Shown piece by piece: positions 8,751 to 18,956 of a DNA stretch of 64,000 bases (positions are counted from its first letter, which is position 1; every line of letters begins with the position of its first letter). The DNA is taken from the NCBI RefSeq assembly GCF_026672275.1, contig NZ_JANQCD010000002.1, positions 1 through 64,000 of the forward strand, in the 5' to 3' direction. A program made the position numbers and the translations under genes. This DNA comes from Marinifilum sp. D737 (GTDB lineage Bacteria; Bacteroidota; Bacteroidia; Bacteroidales; Marinifilaceae). The notes under the pieces are model-generated. The model searched no databases, was not told the DNA's origin, and saw only the letters and a list, made by a program, of their open reading frames with translations.

Positions 8751-8858
8751 CAGTCGAAAAGTAGAATGGTAAAATGCTTGTACCTAAAAACTTAAATCTG
8801 CAACCTAATTTCTCCCCTTTAAGGTAGATTAATTGGGGGTATCTGGAAGAAAAATCAA

Positions 8859-10031
8859 TTATCTCTCAACTTTTCTCATAAAAATCACACTCATCCCACC
8901 CAGAACAAAGAAAATGCTTCCTGCTAACATTAAGGCCGATGAAATGCTGTAATGGTCGGTATACCAACCAAGGAATGGCCCTATTGCAGCAAAACAAATC
9001 CTGATAATAAAATTGCGCACCGATAAAACAGTTGCTCGCATATCAGACTCGGTAATTCTGTTGATATAATCTTTCAACACAGGAGTAGCAATTCCTCGCA
9101 CAAAATAAAAGAAAAACAGAACGCCAACTCCAATTAAAGAGTGAAACCAACCCGTTAAAATAAAGCCACTTGAAATACCAATTACAATAAAAACTGAAGT
9201 TCCTATTTTTCCCAAATATCCTTCAACCCGATGAGCCAACAAAGCCACAAAACCAACCGTTAAATTCAATAGAGTCCAAATCACTCCAATGGTGCTCACT
9301 TCCATATCTAAATCTTTTAAATAGGGCTGTATAAACCAAGCCAAAGTTAATGTAGCACAACCTATTACGGATGAAAGCATAATATTCCAACGAAGTTTTG
9401 CACTATCCCAAAGGGAGAACTTAACAATTGATAGGATGTGCTTGAAGCCTGCTTTCGATTTTTTAGAATCCTGATTGGGATCTAAAAGTAAAAATGCTGC
9501 TGGTATTGCAATAAAGGCGATAAACGATTGCAATACAAAAGGAGTTCGCAAACTAATCAAAGCCAAGCTACCTCCTGCAATTCCGGCGATAGCTTCTGCA
9601 AAATTCCCAACTGACATTACTCTACTTTCCTGTTTTAGATATTCTTTTTCACGTTTCATTTTTAAAAGACTATCGTAAAGCATTGCCGAATCGGAACCAG
9701 AAATAAAACTACTCCCTATTCCAAGAATTAATTCAGCTGCAAGAAAACCTGTAAACCCATAACTAAACGAGTAAACAACAAATCCCAAACATCCCAATAT
9801 CGCACCAAGAATCAGTGATTTTTTGCGACCCCAGACATCGGCCAAATATCCCGAAGGAATTTCAAGAATTACTACAGCAACAGAATAAATCCCTTTTAGG
9901 GTAAGTACATCTTGCATGCTTAAACCATTTTCCTGATAAAACAGAACAATGATGGGCATGGTTAGCATGAACCACTTTGCAATTTTAATAGCATATAGCT
10001 TGGGGATATTTCCTGCGTACGTTCTTGACAT
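8859..10031 (-). CDS. MFS transporter
   Basis: This protein has about 12 membrane segments and the major facilitator signature between segments 2 and 3 (GYLADVWGRKKSLILG). The open frame runs back to 10070. I prefer the internal ATG at 10031 (390 residues, start MSRTYAGNIPK), because a perfect -7 box, TATCTTTG at 10049-10056 on this strand, lies inside the longer version. It resembles efflux-type MFS proteins, but the substrate is unknown. Confidence 0.82.
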   Translation of the reverse strand: MSRTYAGNIPKLYAIKIAKWFMLTMPIIVLFYQENGLSMQDVLTLKGIYSVAVVILEIPSGYLADVWGRKKSLILGAILGCLGFVVYSFSYGFTGFLAAELILGIGSSFISGSDSAMLYDSLLKMKREKEYLKQESRVMSVGNFAEAIAGIAGGSLALISLRTPFVLQSFIAFIAIPAAFLLLDPNQDSKKSKAGFKHILSIVKFSLWDSAKLRWNIMLSSVIGCATLTLAWFIQPYLKDLDMEVSTIGVIWTLLNLTVGFVALLAHRVEGYLGKIGTSVFIVIGISSGFILTGWFHSLIGVGVLFFFYFVRGIATPVLKDYINRITESDMRATVLSVRNFIIRICFAAIGPFLGWYTDHYSISSALMLAGSIFFVLGGMSVIFMRKVER

Positions 10032-10260
10032 TTTTCTAAATTGAATTGCAAAGATAATTTCTCTATTCAAATCTTAAAACACCTTAAAAAAGAAGTTTTC
10101 TCTGAAAGAAAACCAAACTTCATCCAAACTTTGCTCCAGAATTCCACACTCCCATTAAAAAATCTTTGCCCACCATAAAAAATATTGAAAATTATTCTTT
10201 CTGAAACCTAAGCATTTAGTGCGTTTCAGCTATTCTTTTCAAAAAAAAATCACAAAAACA

Positions 10261-10293
10261 TTTGCTTAAACGCGCAATTAATCCCTATATTTG
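10261..10293 (+). promoter_or_regulatory. Promoter of the tRNA-Arg pair
   Basis: TTTG (10261-10264) and TATATTTG (10286-10293), 21 bases apart, give one of the best Bacteroidota consensus promoters in the window. Transcription would start close to the first tRNA, at about 10300. Confidence 0.78.
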
Positions 10294-10310
10294 CATCGCC
10301 TTTTAAGGAT

Positions 10311-10385
10311 GGTCCAGTAGCTCAGTTGGATTAGAGCAACAGCCTTCTAAGCTGTGGGTCCCAGGTTCGAATCCTGGCTGGATCA
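10311..10385 (+). tRNA. tRNA-Arg (TCT), copy 1
   Basis: Acceptor GGTCCAG/CTGGATC, anticodon loop ctTCTaa, T arm with GGTTCGAATCC, discriminator A. No CCA is encoded. The 75 bases are identical to the copy at 10430. Confidence 0.95.
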
Positions 10386-10429
10386 CAAAACTTTCTTAAA
10401 AGTTAAAATTTTAATGTTTCTATAAGGCC

Positions 10430-10504
10430 GGTCCAGTAGCTCAGTTGGATTAGAGCAACAGCCTTCTAAGCTGTGGGTCCCAGGTTCGAATCCTGGCTGG
10501 ATCA
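10430..10504 (+). tRNA. tRNA-Arg (TCT), copy 2
   Basis: An exact duplicate of the tRNA at 10311, separated by a 44-base AT-rich spacer. Both probably come from one precursor that starts at the promoter at 10261 and ends at the terminator just downstream. Confidence 0.95.
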
Positions 10505-10506
10505 CG

Positions 10507-10535
10507 AAAGGGTAGCAATTTGCTACCCTTTTTTG
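10507..10535 (+). terminator. Intrinsic terminator of the tRNA-Arg operon
   Basis: A perfect 11-base stem (10507-10517 with 10521-10531), a loop of three bases and a run of T follow the second tRNA directly. Confidence 0.88.
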
Positions 10536-10770
10536 TTTTACATCCTCTCAACTTAAAACACCTGACCTAAGCAATAAATAATAAAAGAACATCTGCTGTA
10601 CCAATCTCTCAATGATTGCATACTCATTATCAAACACCCTAAAAATACAGCCAGACAAGTTCTCTTATTAGAGAACATTCAATTTTATTCGACACTATTT
10701 TTAATCATTATAAATAAAAAGCTTAAGAGCTGATTATTCATCCATCCTGTATCACTAGTAAATACAAATT

Positions 10771-10790
10771 ACTTAGTGTACTTTTCACAA
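10771..10790 (+). promoter_or_regulatory. Putative operator, copy 1
   Basis: ACTTAGTGTA, one base, TTTT, one base, then ACA. This 20-base element recurs with 17 identical positions at 10874, exactly 103 bases downstream, and both precede the Nudix-type regulator gene. I infer binding by that regulator. The rest of 10536-10930 shows no gene. Confidence 0.5.
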
Positions 10791-10873
10791 TTAGATTATC
10801 GAATACGATTGCTGAAAATTGAAAAACACTTTTTGTCAATATCAAAAAAGGTTATACATTAGCATCATAATAC

Positions 10874-10893
10874 ACTTAGTGTAGTTTTTACAC
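10874..10893 (+). promoter_or_regulatory. Putative operator, copy 2
   Basis: The second copy of the ACTTAGTGTA element. Here it includes a near-palindrome, TACAC-TTA-GTGTA (10871-10883). It ends 37 bases before the regulator start codon, a good place for autoregulation of the whole locus. Confidence 0.52.
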
Positions 10894-10930
10894 ATATGAA
10901 CTATAAGACTAATACACCGACAAATACAAA

Positions 10931-11671
10931 ATGGCAAATCGAATCTTAAATGACTACATATCTGTAGACTGTGTAATATTTGGCTACAATGACAACGAAC
11001 TTCAAGTGCTACTTGTAGAACGAACACTTAGCAATGAATCTACCAAAGAAATTGAATTTACTGATCTTACTTTAACAGGAAACCATATTTACGAAGACGA
11101 AACCATTGAAGATGCTGCTTACCGTGTTTTGTTTGATCGAACTGGTCTCGACAATGTTTACCTGGAACAATTCAAAGCATTTGCTCATCCCGACAGATTA
11201 AAAAAAGACAAGGACAGAAAATGGTTAATCCATGATGGTCGGGATCCGGATAAAAGAATCATTTCCATAGGATTCTTCTCTTTAATCTCCACTCGCGATA
11301 TCATTGTTGAATCAAAATGTGGCATTGCAAAATGGATTCCTTTATCAGAGATTGGTGAATTGGCTTTCGATCACAATCAAATTGTTGATGAAGCACTGAA
11401 GGCACTTCGCAACAAAATAAAACACGAACCCATTGGCTTCGAACTTCTTCCTGAAAAATTCACACTTACAGAGTTACAAAATGTTTACGAGGTGGTTCTG
11501 GGCACAGAATTAGACAAGCGCAATTTCAGAAAGAAAATTGGTCGAATGAAATATCTAATTCCTTTAGATGAAAAACAAAAAGGAGTTGCTCACAAACCCG
11601 CTCGTTTGTACATGTTTAGTCGAGATGTTTACGAGAAAACCAAAAAAGAAATGTTTGATTTTACTGTCTAG
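10931..11671 (+). CDS. Nudix-domain transcriptional regulator (NrtR/AraR-like)
   Basis: This 246-residue protein has an N-terminal Nudix-fold domain (about 7-150) and a C-terminal winged-helix domain (about 165-235), the architecture of NrtR and the Bacteroidota AraR. The Nudix box is degenerate: around residues 66-74 it reads RVLFDRTGL where an active enzyme has REUxEExGU, so the catalytic glutamates are lost and it should sense a ligand without hydrolysis. It heads a co-directional glucan locus with a five-base gap to the sugar transporter, so a sugar or sugar phosphate is the likely signal. Two operator-like repeats lie upstream. Confidence 0.85.
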   Translation: MANRILNDYISVDCVIFGYNDNELQVLLVERTLSNESTKEIEFTDLTLTGNHIYEDETIEDAAYRVLFDRTGLDNVYLEQFKAFAHPDRLKKDKDRKWLIHDGRDPDKRIISIGFFSLISTRDIIVESKCGIAKWIPLSEIGELAFDHNQIVDEALKALRNKIKHEPIGFELLPEKFTLTELQNVYEVVLGTELDKRNFRKKIGRMKYLIPLDEKQKGVAHKPARLYMFSRDVYEKTKKEMFDFTV

Positions 11672-11676
11672 ATTCT

Positions 11677-13296
11677 ATGAATACATCCCGGAAAATATCA
11701 ATTCAAGAAAAAATAGCTTATGCCTTAGGTGATGGAGCTGCCAATATCGCCTGGCGCGGGGTAGCGACCTTTCTCTTTATTTTTTACACTGATGTATTTG
11801 GTATTGCCCCTGCTACGGTTGGTTTGCTTATGCTGGTAGCACGATCTTCTGATGGCATCAGTGATGTATTAATGGGAATTGCTGGTGACCGAACCAATAC
11901 CAGATATGGAAAATTCAGACCCTGGGTGTTATTTACGGCTATACCACTTGCTGTTATTTTATCATTGCTATTTACAGCTCCAAATCTAAGCAATACTGGC
12001 AAAATTATATATGCCTACACCACATACATACTTTTCACTTTAATTTATACAGCCAACAATATTCCATATGGTGCATTAATGGCTGTAATGACTGGTGATG
12101 ACAAGGAAAGAACAAGTATTGGATCATATCGAATGGTTGGCGCTTTTGCGGGTGGCATGTTGGTACAGGGAGCTTTGCTTTTTCTTGTTGCACATTTTGG
12201 AAACATCAATCCAAGAATCACAGTTGAAGAATTGACAAGCGAAAAGTATCATGTAATTATTTCCACCGAAAGCGATGTTGAAAATGTGAATATCAAGACC
12301 AAAGATGGAATTGCTCAATTCGCATGGGATACAAAACAGGTAAAAGATAACACTCCATCTCAAAGTATAAGTTTTAGCATTGAAGCAAATAAGGAATATT
12401 CATTTATTGCAACAGGCGAAAGCAATTTAAGTGAGGATAAAATTGTTGTAATTGATCAAAGAAGTGGTTACAGCAATTCCATTTACCTCATGTCTGGATT
12501 CCTGGCCATTTTCATGCTGATTACCTTTTTGAACACAAAAGAAAGAGTACAACCTCCCAAAGAACAACAGGATAATCTTTGGAAAGATTTAAAAGATTTG
12601 ATCCACAATAAACCATGGCTGGTTTTACTAACTATTGGTTTACTTTTCAGCATTTACAATTCCATTAAACAAGGAATTGTAGTGATCTATTTCACTCATT
12701 ATTTACACAATCAATTGCTGGCAGCATCCTTTATGGTAGCCTTAATGTTTGCATCAATTGCAGGTGCGATGATTACTGCTCCATTAAGCAAAAAAATTGG
12801 CAAGAAAAACTTATTTATTCAAGCCCTGATTTTCTCTGGAATTACCAATGCGGCCATATTTTTCTGTGGACCGAATGATACAACAGCCATTTTCACACTA
12901 GGTATTGTTTCTGAGTTTGCAGCAGCCATATTCCCTACTCTGTTCTTTGCCATGCTGGGAGATGCAGCCGACTATTCTGAATTTAAAAATGGACGCAGAG
13001 CCACTGGCTTAATATATTCAGCTGGTTCCTTTGCTACCAAGTTTGGGGGTGGAATTGCTGGTGCAATTATCGGTTTTATTCTCGCTGCTTTTCATTACAA
13101 CGGACAAGATCATACAACAATAGAAGGAGCAATCCCAGGCATAAAAATGCTAATGAGCTGGGTACCTGCAACAATAGCCATACTCGGAGCTTTGTTTATG
13201 ACAATATATCCATTGAATCAAAATAAGATGAACGAAATAACTACAGTGTTGGGCCAAAGAAGACTTGTAGAACAAAATAATAACGTAATTATTTAA
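11677..13296 (+). CDS. GPH-family sugar:cation symporter with periplasmic insert
   Basis: This 539-residue inner-membrane transporter of the glycoside-pentoside-hexuronide family starts with the typical [16 protein letters not shown] and carries [14 protein letters not shown] after segment 2 (about 70-83). It is longer than the usual 450-480 residues, because a soluble block of about 90 residues (175-263) is inserted between segments 5 and 6, on the periplasmic side. It sits between the regulator and the GH94 gene, and probably imports disaccharides released in the periplasm. The insert may bind sugar or a partner protein; that is inference. Confidence 0.85.
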   Translation: MNTSRKISIQEKIAYALGDGAANIAWRGVATFLFIFYTDVFGIAPATVGLLMLVARSSDGISDVLMGIAGDRTNTRYGKFRPWVLFTAIPLAVILSLLFTAPNLSNTGKIIYAYTTYILFTLIYTANNIPYGALMAVMTGDDKERTSIGSYRMVGAFAGGMLVQGALLFLVAHFGNINPRITVEELTSEKYHVIISTESDVENVNIKTKDGIAQFAWDTKQVKDNTPSQSISFSIEANKEYSFIATGESNLSEDKIVVIDQRSGYSNSIYLMSGFLAIFMLITFLNTKERVQPPKEQQDNLWKDLKDLIHNKPWLVLLTIGLLFSIYNSIKQGIVVIYFTHYLHNQLLAASFMVALMFASIAGAMITAPLSKKIGKKNLFIQALIFSGITNAAIFFCGPNDTTAIFTLGIVSEFAAAIFPTLFFAMLGDAADYSEFKNGRRATGLIYSAGSFATKFGGGIAGAIIGFILAAFHYNGQDHTTIEGAIPGIKMLMSWVPATIAILGALFMTIYPLNQNKMNEITTVLGQRRLVEQNNNVII

Positions 13297-13306
13297 ACTT
13301 AGAATT

Positions 13307-15736
13307 ATGAAGTACGGTTTCTTTGATGATACCAAGAGAGAGTATGTAATTAACTCGCCAAAAACACCATTCCCATGGATTAATTATCTTGGGAACAAGG
13401 ACTTTTTTGGGTTAATTTCAAACACAGCGGGAGGATATACATTCTACAAAGATGCCAAATTCCGTAGATTAACAAGATATCGATATAACAACGTTCCAGT
13501 TGATACTGGTGGACGATATTATTACATCAAAGATGAAGATACAGTTTGGAATCCGGGATTTAAGCCCTGTCAGACCAAACTAGATCATTACGAATGTAGA
13601 CATGGATTGGGTTATACCAGATTTACAAGTAGTAAAAATGAAATCTCATCAAATCTGTTATGCTTCATCCCTCTGGGATATCATGGAGAAGTACATCTTC
13701 TAAAACTAAAGAACAATTCAAATAAATCTAAAAAAATAAAACTGTTCTCTTTTACAGAATGGTGCCTTTGGAATGCCGAGGATGACATGAGTAATTTCCA
13801 GAGAAACCTATCGACAGGTGAGGTAGAAATTGAAGGTTCTGCCATCTACCACAAAACTGAATACAAAGAACGTCGCAATCACTTTGCATTCTTTTCTACC
13901 AACGCTAAAATTGATGGTTTTGATACCGACAGAGAGAGTTTCATTGGCATGCACAATGGATTCAACAATCCTGAGGCAGTTGAAAATGGAACTGCCAAAA
14001 ACAGTCTTGCCCATGGTTGGTCGCCAATTGCGTCTCATTATTTCGATTTAGAATTAAAACCAGGAGAAGAAAAGGATTTTGTTTTCATCCTGGGATATGT
14101 TGAAAATGAGAAGAACGAAAAGTGGGAGTCCAAAGGAGTTATCAATAAAAACAAAGCAAAGACAATGATGAGTCAGTTTGATTCATCAGAAAAGGTTGAA
14201 ACTGCATTCCATGAACTCCAAAAGTATTGGATGAACCTTTTGGACAGCTTTCAACTTGAGAGTCATGATCCAAAGTTAAACCGAATGGTAAACATCTGGA
14301 ATCAATACCAGTGCATGGTTACCTTCAACATGTCGAGAAGCGCCAGTTTCTTTGAAAGTGGCATTGGACGAGGAATGGGATTCAGAGATTCCAATCAGGA
14401 TTTGATTGGTTTCGTTCACCAGGTACCAGAGCTGGCAAGAGAGAGAATTCTGGATATTGCTGCTACCCAATTCGAAAACGGAGGATGCTACCACCAATAT
14501 CAGCCCTTAACAAAAATGGGAAATCATGCCTTAGGTGGAGATTTTAATGACGATCCGCTATGGTTGATTCTATCGGTAACAACATACATCAAGGAAACGG
14601 GTGATTTTAGCATTCTTGATGAGCAAGTTCCTTTCGACAATGATGAAAGCAGAGCCAAAAGTTTGTTCCACCACCTGCATGTTTCTTTCTATCATGTGGT
14701 GAGTAACCTGGGTCCAAATCAATTGCCTTTAATCGGTCGTGCAGATTGGAATGATTGCTTAAACCTGAATTGCTTTTCGGAAGATCCAAATGAATCATTC
14801 CAAACCACAGGAAACAAAAAAGGCAATACTGCAGAATCGTTAATGATTGCAGGGCTATTTGTGATGTATGGCAAAGAGTATGTAAAGCTTTGTAATCAAA
14901 TTAAAAAAGAGGAGGATGCAAATGCAGCCCAAATCCATATCGACAAGATGGCAGAGGCGGTGAAAATCAAAGGCTGGGATGGTGAATGGTATTTAAGAGC
15001 CTACGATTATTTTGGCAATAAAGTAGGATCAAAAGAAAATGAAGAAGGTAAAATATTCATTGAATCCCAAGGCTGGTGTAGTATGGCCGAAATTGGAGCA
15101 GATGAAGGAATGCCGGAAAAAGCATTGAACAGCGTTAAAAAAATGCTGGATACCCCCTATGGAATTGTATTAAACAATCCTGCTTTTACCGAATACCGCA
15201 TTGAATATGGTGAAATCTCTACTTATCCTGCAGGATATAAAGAGAATGCCGGAATCTTCTGTCATAACAACCCTTGGATTATCATTGGTGAAAGCCTGTT
15301 GGGACGAGGAGATCAGGCATGGGATTATTTTAAAAAAATATGTCCGGCATACCTGGAAGAAATCAGCGAACTGCACAAAGTGGAACCCTATGTTTATTGC
15401 CAAATGATTGCAGGAAAAGATGCTTTTAAGCCAGGCGAAGGCAAAAACAGTTGGCTAACTGGTACTGCTGCCTGGAATTATTATGCGATCACACAGCATA
15501 TTCTTGGCATACAGCCCGATTACAATGGCTTAAGAATTGATCCCTGTATTCCTTCTGAATGGAAAGAATTTAAGGTAATCAGAAAATTTAGAAACGCGAC
15601 ATACAATATCAACATTTACAATCCAAACGGGAATTGTAAAGGGATTACATCACTCTCAATTAATGGAATAAAATTGACTGGCAATCTTATTCCTGTTCAT
15701 CCGGAAGGAAATTACCAGGTTGATGTTCACATGTAA
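13307..15736 (+). CDS. GH94 glycoside phosphorylase, cellobiose-phosphorylase-like
   Basis: This 809-residue protein lacks a signal peptide, so it acts in the cytoplasm. It matches GH94 end to end: an N-terminal beta-sandwich and an alpha/alpha barrel with the acid-bearing motif ADWNDCLN (D480 and D483 in the motif), followed by [11 protein letters not shown], very close to known cellobiose phosphorylases. Such enzymes split a beta-linked glucobiose with phosphate into glucose 1-phosphate and glucose. The family also holds laminaribiose and other phosphorylases, so the linkage is a prediction. It lies 10 bases after the transporter that would supply its substrate. Confidence 0.88.
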   Translation: MKYGFFDDTKREYVINSPKTPFPWINYLGNKDFFGLISNTAGGYTFYKDAKFRRLTRYRYNNVPVDTGGRYYYIKDEDTVWNPGFKPCQTKLDHYECRHGLGYTRFTSSKNEISSNLLCFIPLGYHGEVHLLKLKNNSNKSKKIKLFSFTEWCLWNAEDDMSNFQRNLSTGEVEIEGSAIYHKTEYKERRNHFAFFSTNAKIDGFDTDRESFIGMHNGFNNPEAVENGTAKNSLAHGWSPIASHYFDLELKPGEEKDFVFILGYVENEKNEKWESKGVINKNKAKTMMSQFDSSEKVETAFHELQKYWMNLLDSFQLESHDPKLNRMVNIWNQYQCMVTFNMSRSASFFESGIGRGMGFRDSNQDLIGFVHQVPELARERILDIAATQFENGGCYHQYQPLTKMGNHALGGDFNDDPLWLILSVTTYIKETGDFSILDEQVPFDNDESRAKSLFHHLHVSFYHVVSNLGPNQLPLIGRADWNDCLNLNCFSEDPNESFQTTGNKKGNTAESLMIAGLFVMYGKEYVKLCNQIKKEEDANAAQIHIDKMAEAVKIKGWDGEWYLRAYDYFGNKVGSKENEEGKIFIESQGWCSMAEIGADEGMPEKALNSVKKMLDTPYGIVLNNPAFTEYRIEYGEISTYPAGYKENAGIFCHNNPWIIIGESLLGRGDQAWDYFKKICPAYLEEISELHKVEPYVYCQMIAGKDAFKPGEGKNSWLTGTAAWNYYAITQHILGIQPDYNGLRIDPCIPSEWKEFKVIRKFRNATYNINIYNPNGNCKGITSLSINGIKLTGNLIPVHPEGNYQVDVHM

Positions 15737-15861
15737 TATCGAATTAGCTAAGCCAAAATGATACCCCAATGAATGATCAAGCAAATTATCAAAATAAAAA
15801 ATGCCGAAAGGATATGTTGGCCCAATCCAATCGGCAAATAATTCATAACAAATTAACGCTA

Positions 15862-18800
15862 ATGAATCATTTCAAATTTATGAAAAAATCTAACAATTCC
15901 AGAGCTACTTTGTCTTTAACAGACAAAGGAAAGCAGACCAGAGGCAATTGGACCCTAAAACCAGCCCTCTTATTACTAACCGTTTTATTAAGCTCCGCTA
16001 TGGTTTTTTCTCAGGAAAAAACAATTACCGGAAAAATAACCGACTCTAATGGACTTGCTTTACCAGGAGTAAATATCTCTTTAAAAGGCACCACGATTGG
16101 TACTGTATCCAATATCGATGGAGAGTACTCTATTGGTGCAAGTTCCGAAAACCTTATCGTATTCAGTTTTATTGGACACACAACTCAAGAAATATTGGTT
16201 GGAAACCAAAGCACAATCAATGTAATCATGATGGAGGATGCGCTTAGCGTTGACGAAGTTGTTGTAGTTGGATATGGTGTTAAAAAGAAAAGCCTGGTAA
16301 CAGGTTCCATATCAAGCATTAAATCTGATGACATTCAAAACGTCCCTGTTTCAAGAGCAGATCAGGCTATTCAAGGTAAAACCGCTGGTGTATCCATCTT
16401 ATCCACTTCCGGTTCGCCAGGTGCTGGTGCCAAAATCAGAATTAGAGGTGTAAACTCCAATGGAAATTCAAACCCACTGTTTATTGTTGATGGCATGAAA
16501 ACCGGCGATATTAACAACATTGATCCGGGAGACATTGAATCTATGGAAGTACTAAAAGATGCAGCATCTGCAGCTATTTATGGTACCGAAGGAGCAAATG
16601 GTGTGATTATCATTACAACCAGAAGTGGTAAGGCTGGAGCATCTAAAATCTCTTACGACTTTCAATATGGTTTGCAATCATCAAGAAGTGATCTGGATCT
16701 GATGAATGCAGAGGAATACAAACAATGGATGGCAGAATCAGGTGCTGGCGAGGTAAGCTTGAATGGAAACGATACCGACTGGTTGGATGAACTTTTTGAA
16801 GTTGCCCCAATGCAAAAACATCACTTAAGTTTTTCAGGAGGGAATGACAAAACCACTTTCTTAATTTCCGGATCATACTATTCTCAAAATGGTATTGTAG
16901 GTGACGATAAAGCAAAGTATGAACGTTTTACAACCAGAGCAAACATTAAAAGTGAATTAAAAGATTGGATCGAAGTTGGTAACAACATCAGTTTCTCGCA
17001 TTCAAAGCAAAAATACATTGGTGAAGATGATGAATACAGAAGTCCTGTAAATTCAGCTCTTTTGTTAGATCCATTAACTCCTGTAACCTACAATGGAACT
17101 CCAGAAAGAGTACAGTCCTTAATTGACGCAGGAAACACAATTCTTACCGATAAGAATGGAAGATATTATGGATTGCCAGAATATGTCACAGGTGAAATTT
17201 CAAATCCATTGGCTTTACTGGACACTTATAGAAACACAATTACCCAGGATAAAATTTTAGGCAATGTGTATGCAAAGCTTAAACCTATAAAAGGTTTGAC
17301 TTTCACCTCTCGTATAGGTTTGGATTTAACTTATCAAACGGATCACCGATGGGCTCCATTATACTATTTCTCATCTGAAAGTCAGAATTCTGAAACTTAC
17401 GTTGATGATAACATCAACAAATGGTACACATGGTTATGGGAAAATTTTGCTTCTTATAACAAAGCATTTGGAGATCATGACTTCACGGTTTTAGCTGGTT
17501 ATTCTGCAGAAGAATCTCAAAGCCCTTTATATACCATGCACTCAGGTCCTCTTGTAAAAGAAGGAAGTCAGTATGCACACCAGGGATATGCAACAGGAAA
17601 CGAAGCTGACAAAGTTGGCGGATCATATGAAGAACATGCTATGACATCCTTCTTTGGTCGTTTATCTTACAATTACCTGAACAAATACATGTTGGAATTT
17701 TCGATCAGACGCGATGCAGCAGATGTTTTCCCTAAAGATAATCAAGCTGCTGTTTTCTCTGCTGTTTCTGCAGGTTGGACAATTTCAGAGGAAGATTTCT
17801 TTGATGTAAAAGGTATAGATTTCTTGAAACTACGTGCCAGCTGGGGTGAAAATGGAAGTCGTGCCAATACCCCAGGTAACGAAGGTCAGGAGTTTTATGT
17901 ATTCAACAGTCAATATCCCGGGGCGGATGATACCTACCAAACAGGTGCTGAAATTGACAAGTTGGTAAATCCGGATTTAAAATGGGAAACTACAGAACAA
18001 TTAGACCTTGGTTTTGATTTGAGATCATTAAACGGAAAATTATCATTCTCAGCCGATTATTACCACAAGAAAACTAAAGATTTATTGGCGCAAGGTAGTG
18101 GTCCTTTATCAGCAGGAAACGATTTTCCAATCATGAACGTTGGGGATGTAACCAACAAAGGATTTGATTTTGAATTGGGCTATACCAACATGGATCATGA
18201 ATTTAAATACAGCATCAATCTCAACCTGTCTACTCTTGATAATGAAGTAACCAGGTTAGATATTGACAATCCTGTAAAGGGCGATAACCTAAGAGGATAC
18301 GATTTAACATGGTTTGAAGAAGGATATCCTATCTGGTACTTTAAAGGCTATAAAACCAATGGCATAAATCCAGCCAATGGCGAAGTAAATGTGGTCGATA
18401 CAAATGGCGATGGAGAAATCACGGATGCCGACCAGACTTATATTGGTGATCCACATGCTGATATTTTATATGGAGCTACCTTCAATGCACAATACAAAGG
18501 ATTCGATTTTAATTTATTCATACAGGGTTCTAAAGGGAATGATGTTTTTATGGGATGGTTCCGCTCCGACAGACAATTCTCAAACAAGCCTAAATTCATG
18601 TATGATGATCGATGGACATCGACAAATACGAATGCGAGTCGTCCGTCTGCTAACAACTCAAGCGACTATGTATACCGTAGTGATTTAATGGTTTCCGATG
18701 GATCTTACCTGAGAATCAAGCAAATTCAATTGGGCTATTCATTGCCACAATCCATACTTGAGAAATCAGGTATCGAACGCGCAAGAGTTTTTGTATCTCT

Positions 18801-18939
18801 TGATGACTTTTTCACTTTTACCGATTATGAAGGATTAGATCCTGAAGCAGGTAGTTCTAACAATACACGACAAGGTGTTGATAGAGGTTTATACCCAGTA
18901 GCAGGAAAAGTAATTTTTGGTGTATCTGTTAACTTCTAA
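15862..18939 (+). CDS. SusC/RagA-family TonB-dependent outer-membrane transporter
   Basis: This large outer-membrane barrel imports oligosaccharides with its SusD partner. After an N-terminal signal (hydrophobic core around KPALLLLTVLLSSAMVFSQ) comes a carboxypeptidase-like domain (ITGKITDSNGLALPGVNISL), then the TonB box region and plug (DEVVVVGYG, then VLKDAASAAIYGTEGANGV, a SusC signature), and a 22-strand barrel ending in an aromatic-rich strand with final F. There is no STN domain, so no anti-sigma signalling is expected. The frame is open back to 15769. I chose the ATG at 15862; 15880 is another option. Confidence 0.92.
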   Translation: MNHFKFMKKSNNSRATLSLTDKGKQTRGNWTLKPALLLLTVLLSSAMVFSQEKTITGKITDSNGLALPGVNISLKGTTIGTVSNIDGEYSIGASSENLIVFSFIGHTTQEILVGNQSTINVIMMEDALSVDEVVVVGYGVKKKSLVTGSISSIKSDDIQNVPVSRADQAIQGKTAGVSILSTSGSPGAGAKIRIRGVNSNGNSNPLFIVDGMKTGDINNIDPGDIESMEVLKDAASAAIYGTEGANGVIIITTRSGKAGASKISYDFQYGLQSSRSDLDLMNAEEYKQWMAESGAGEVSLNGNDTDWLDELFEVAPMQKHHLSFSGGNDKTTFLISGSYYSQNGIVGDDKAKYERFTTRANIKSELKDWIEVGNNISFSHSKQKYIGEDDEYRSPVNSALLLDPLTPVTYNGTPERVQSLIDAGNTILTDKNGRYYGLPEYVTGEISNPLALLDTYRNTITQDKILGNVYAKLKPIKGLTFTSRIGLDLTYQTDHRWAPLYYFSSESQNSETYVDDNINKWYTWLWENFASYNKAFGDHDFTVLAGYSAEESQSPLYTMHSGPLVKEGSQYAHQGYATGNEADKVGGSYEEHAMTSFFGRLSYNYLNKYMLEFSIRRDAADVFPKDNQAAVFSAVSAGWTISEEDFFDVKGIDFLKLRASWGENGSRANTPGNEGQEFYVFNSQYPGADDTYQTGAEIDKLVNPDLKWETTEQLDLGFDLRSLNGKLSFSADYYHKKTKDLLAQGSGPLSAGNDFPIMNVGDVTNKGFDFELGYTNMDHEFKYSINLNLSTLDNEVTRLDIDNPVKGDNLRGYDLTWFEEGYPIWYFKGYKTNGINPANGEVNVVDTNGDGEITDADQTYIGDPHADILYGATFNAQYKGFDFNLFIQGSKGNDVFMGWFRSDRQFSNKPKFMYDDRWTSTNTNASRPSANNSSDYVYRSDLMVSDGSYLRIKQIQLGYSLPQSILEKSGIERARVFVSLDDFFTFTDYEGLDPEAGSSNNTRQGVDRGLYPVAGKVIFGVSVNF

Positions 18940-18956
18940 TATTAAAATCGTAAGAC

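Noticed and set aside
10842-11027. 61-codon minus-strand ORF at the regulator start
   Set aside because: It covers the operator-like repeat and the regulator's coding start on the other strand; composition is not protein-like.
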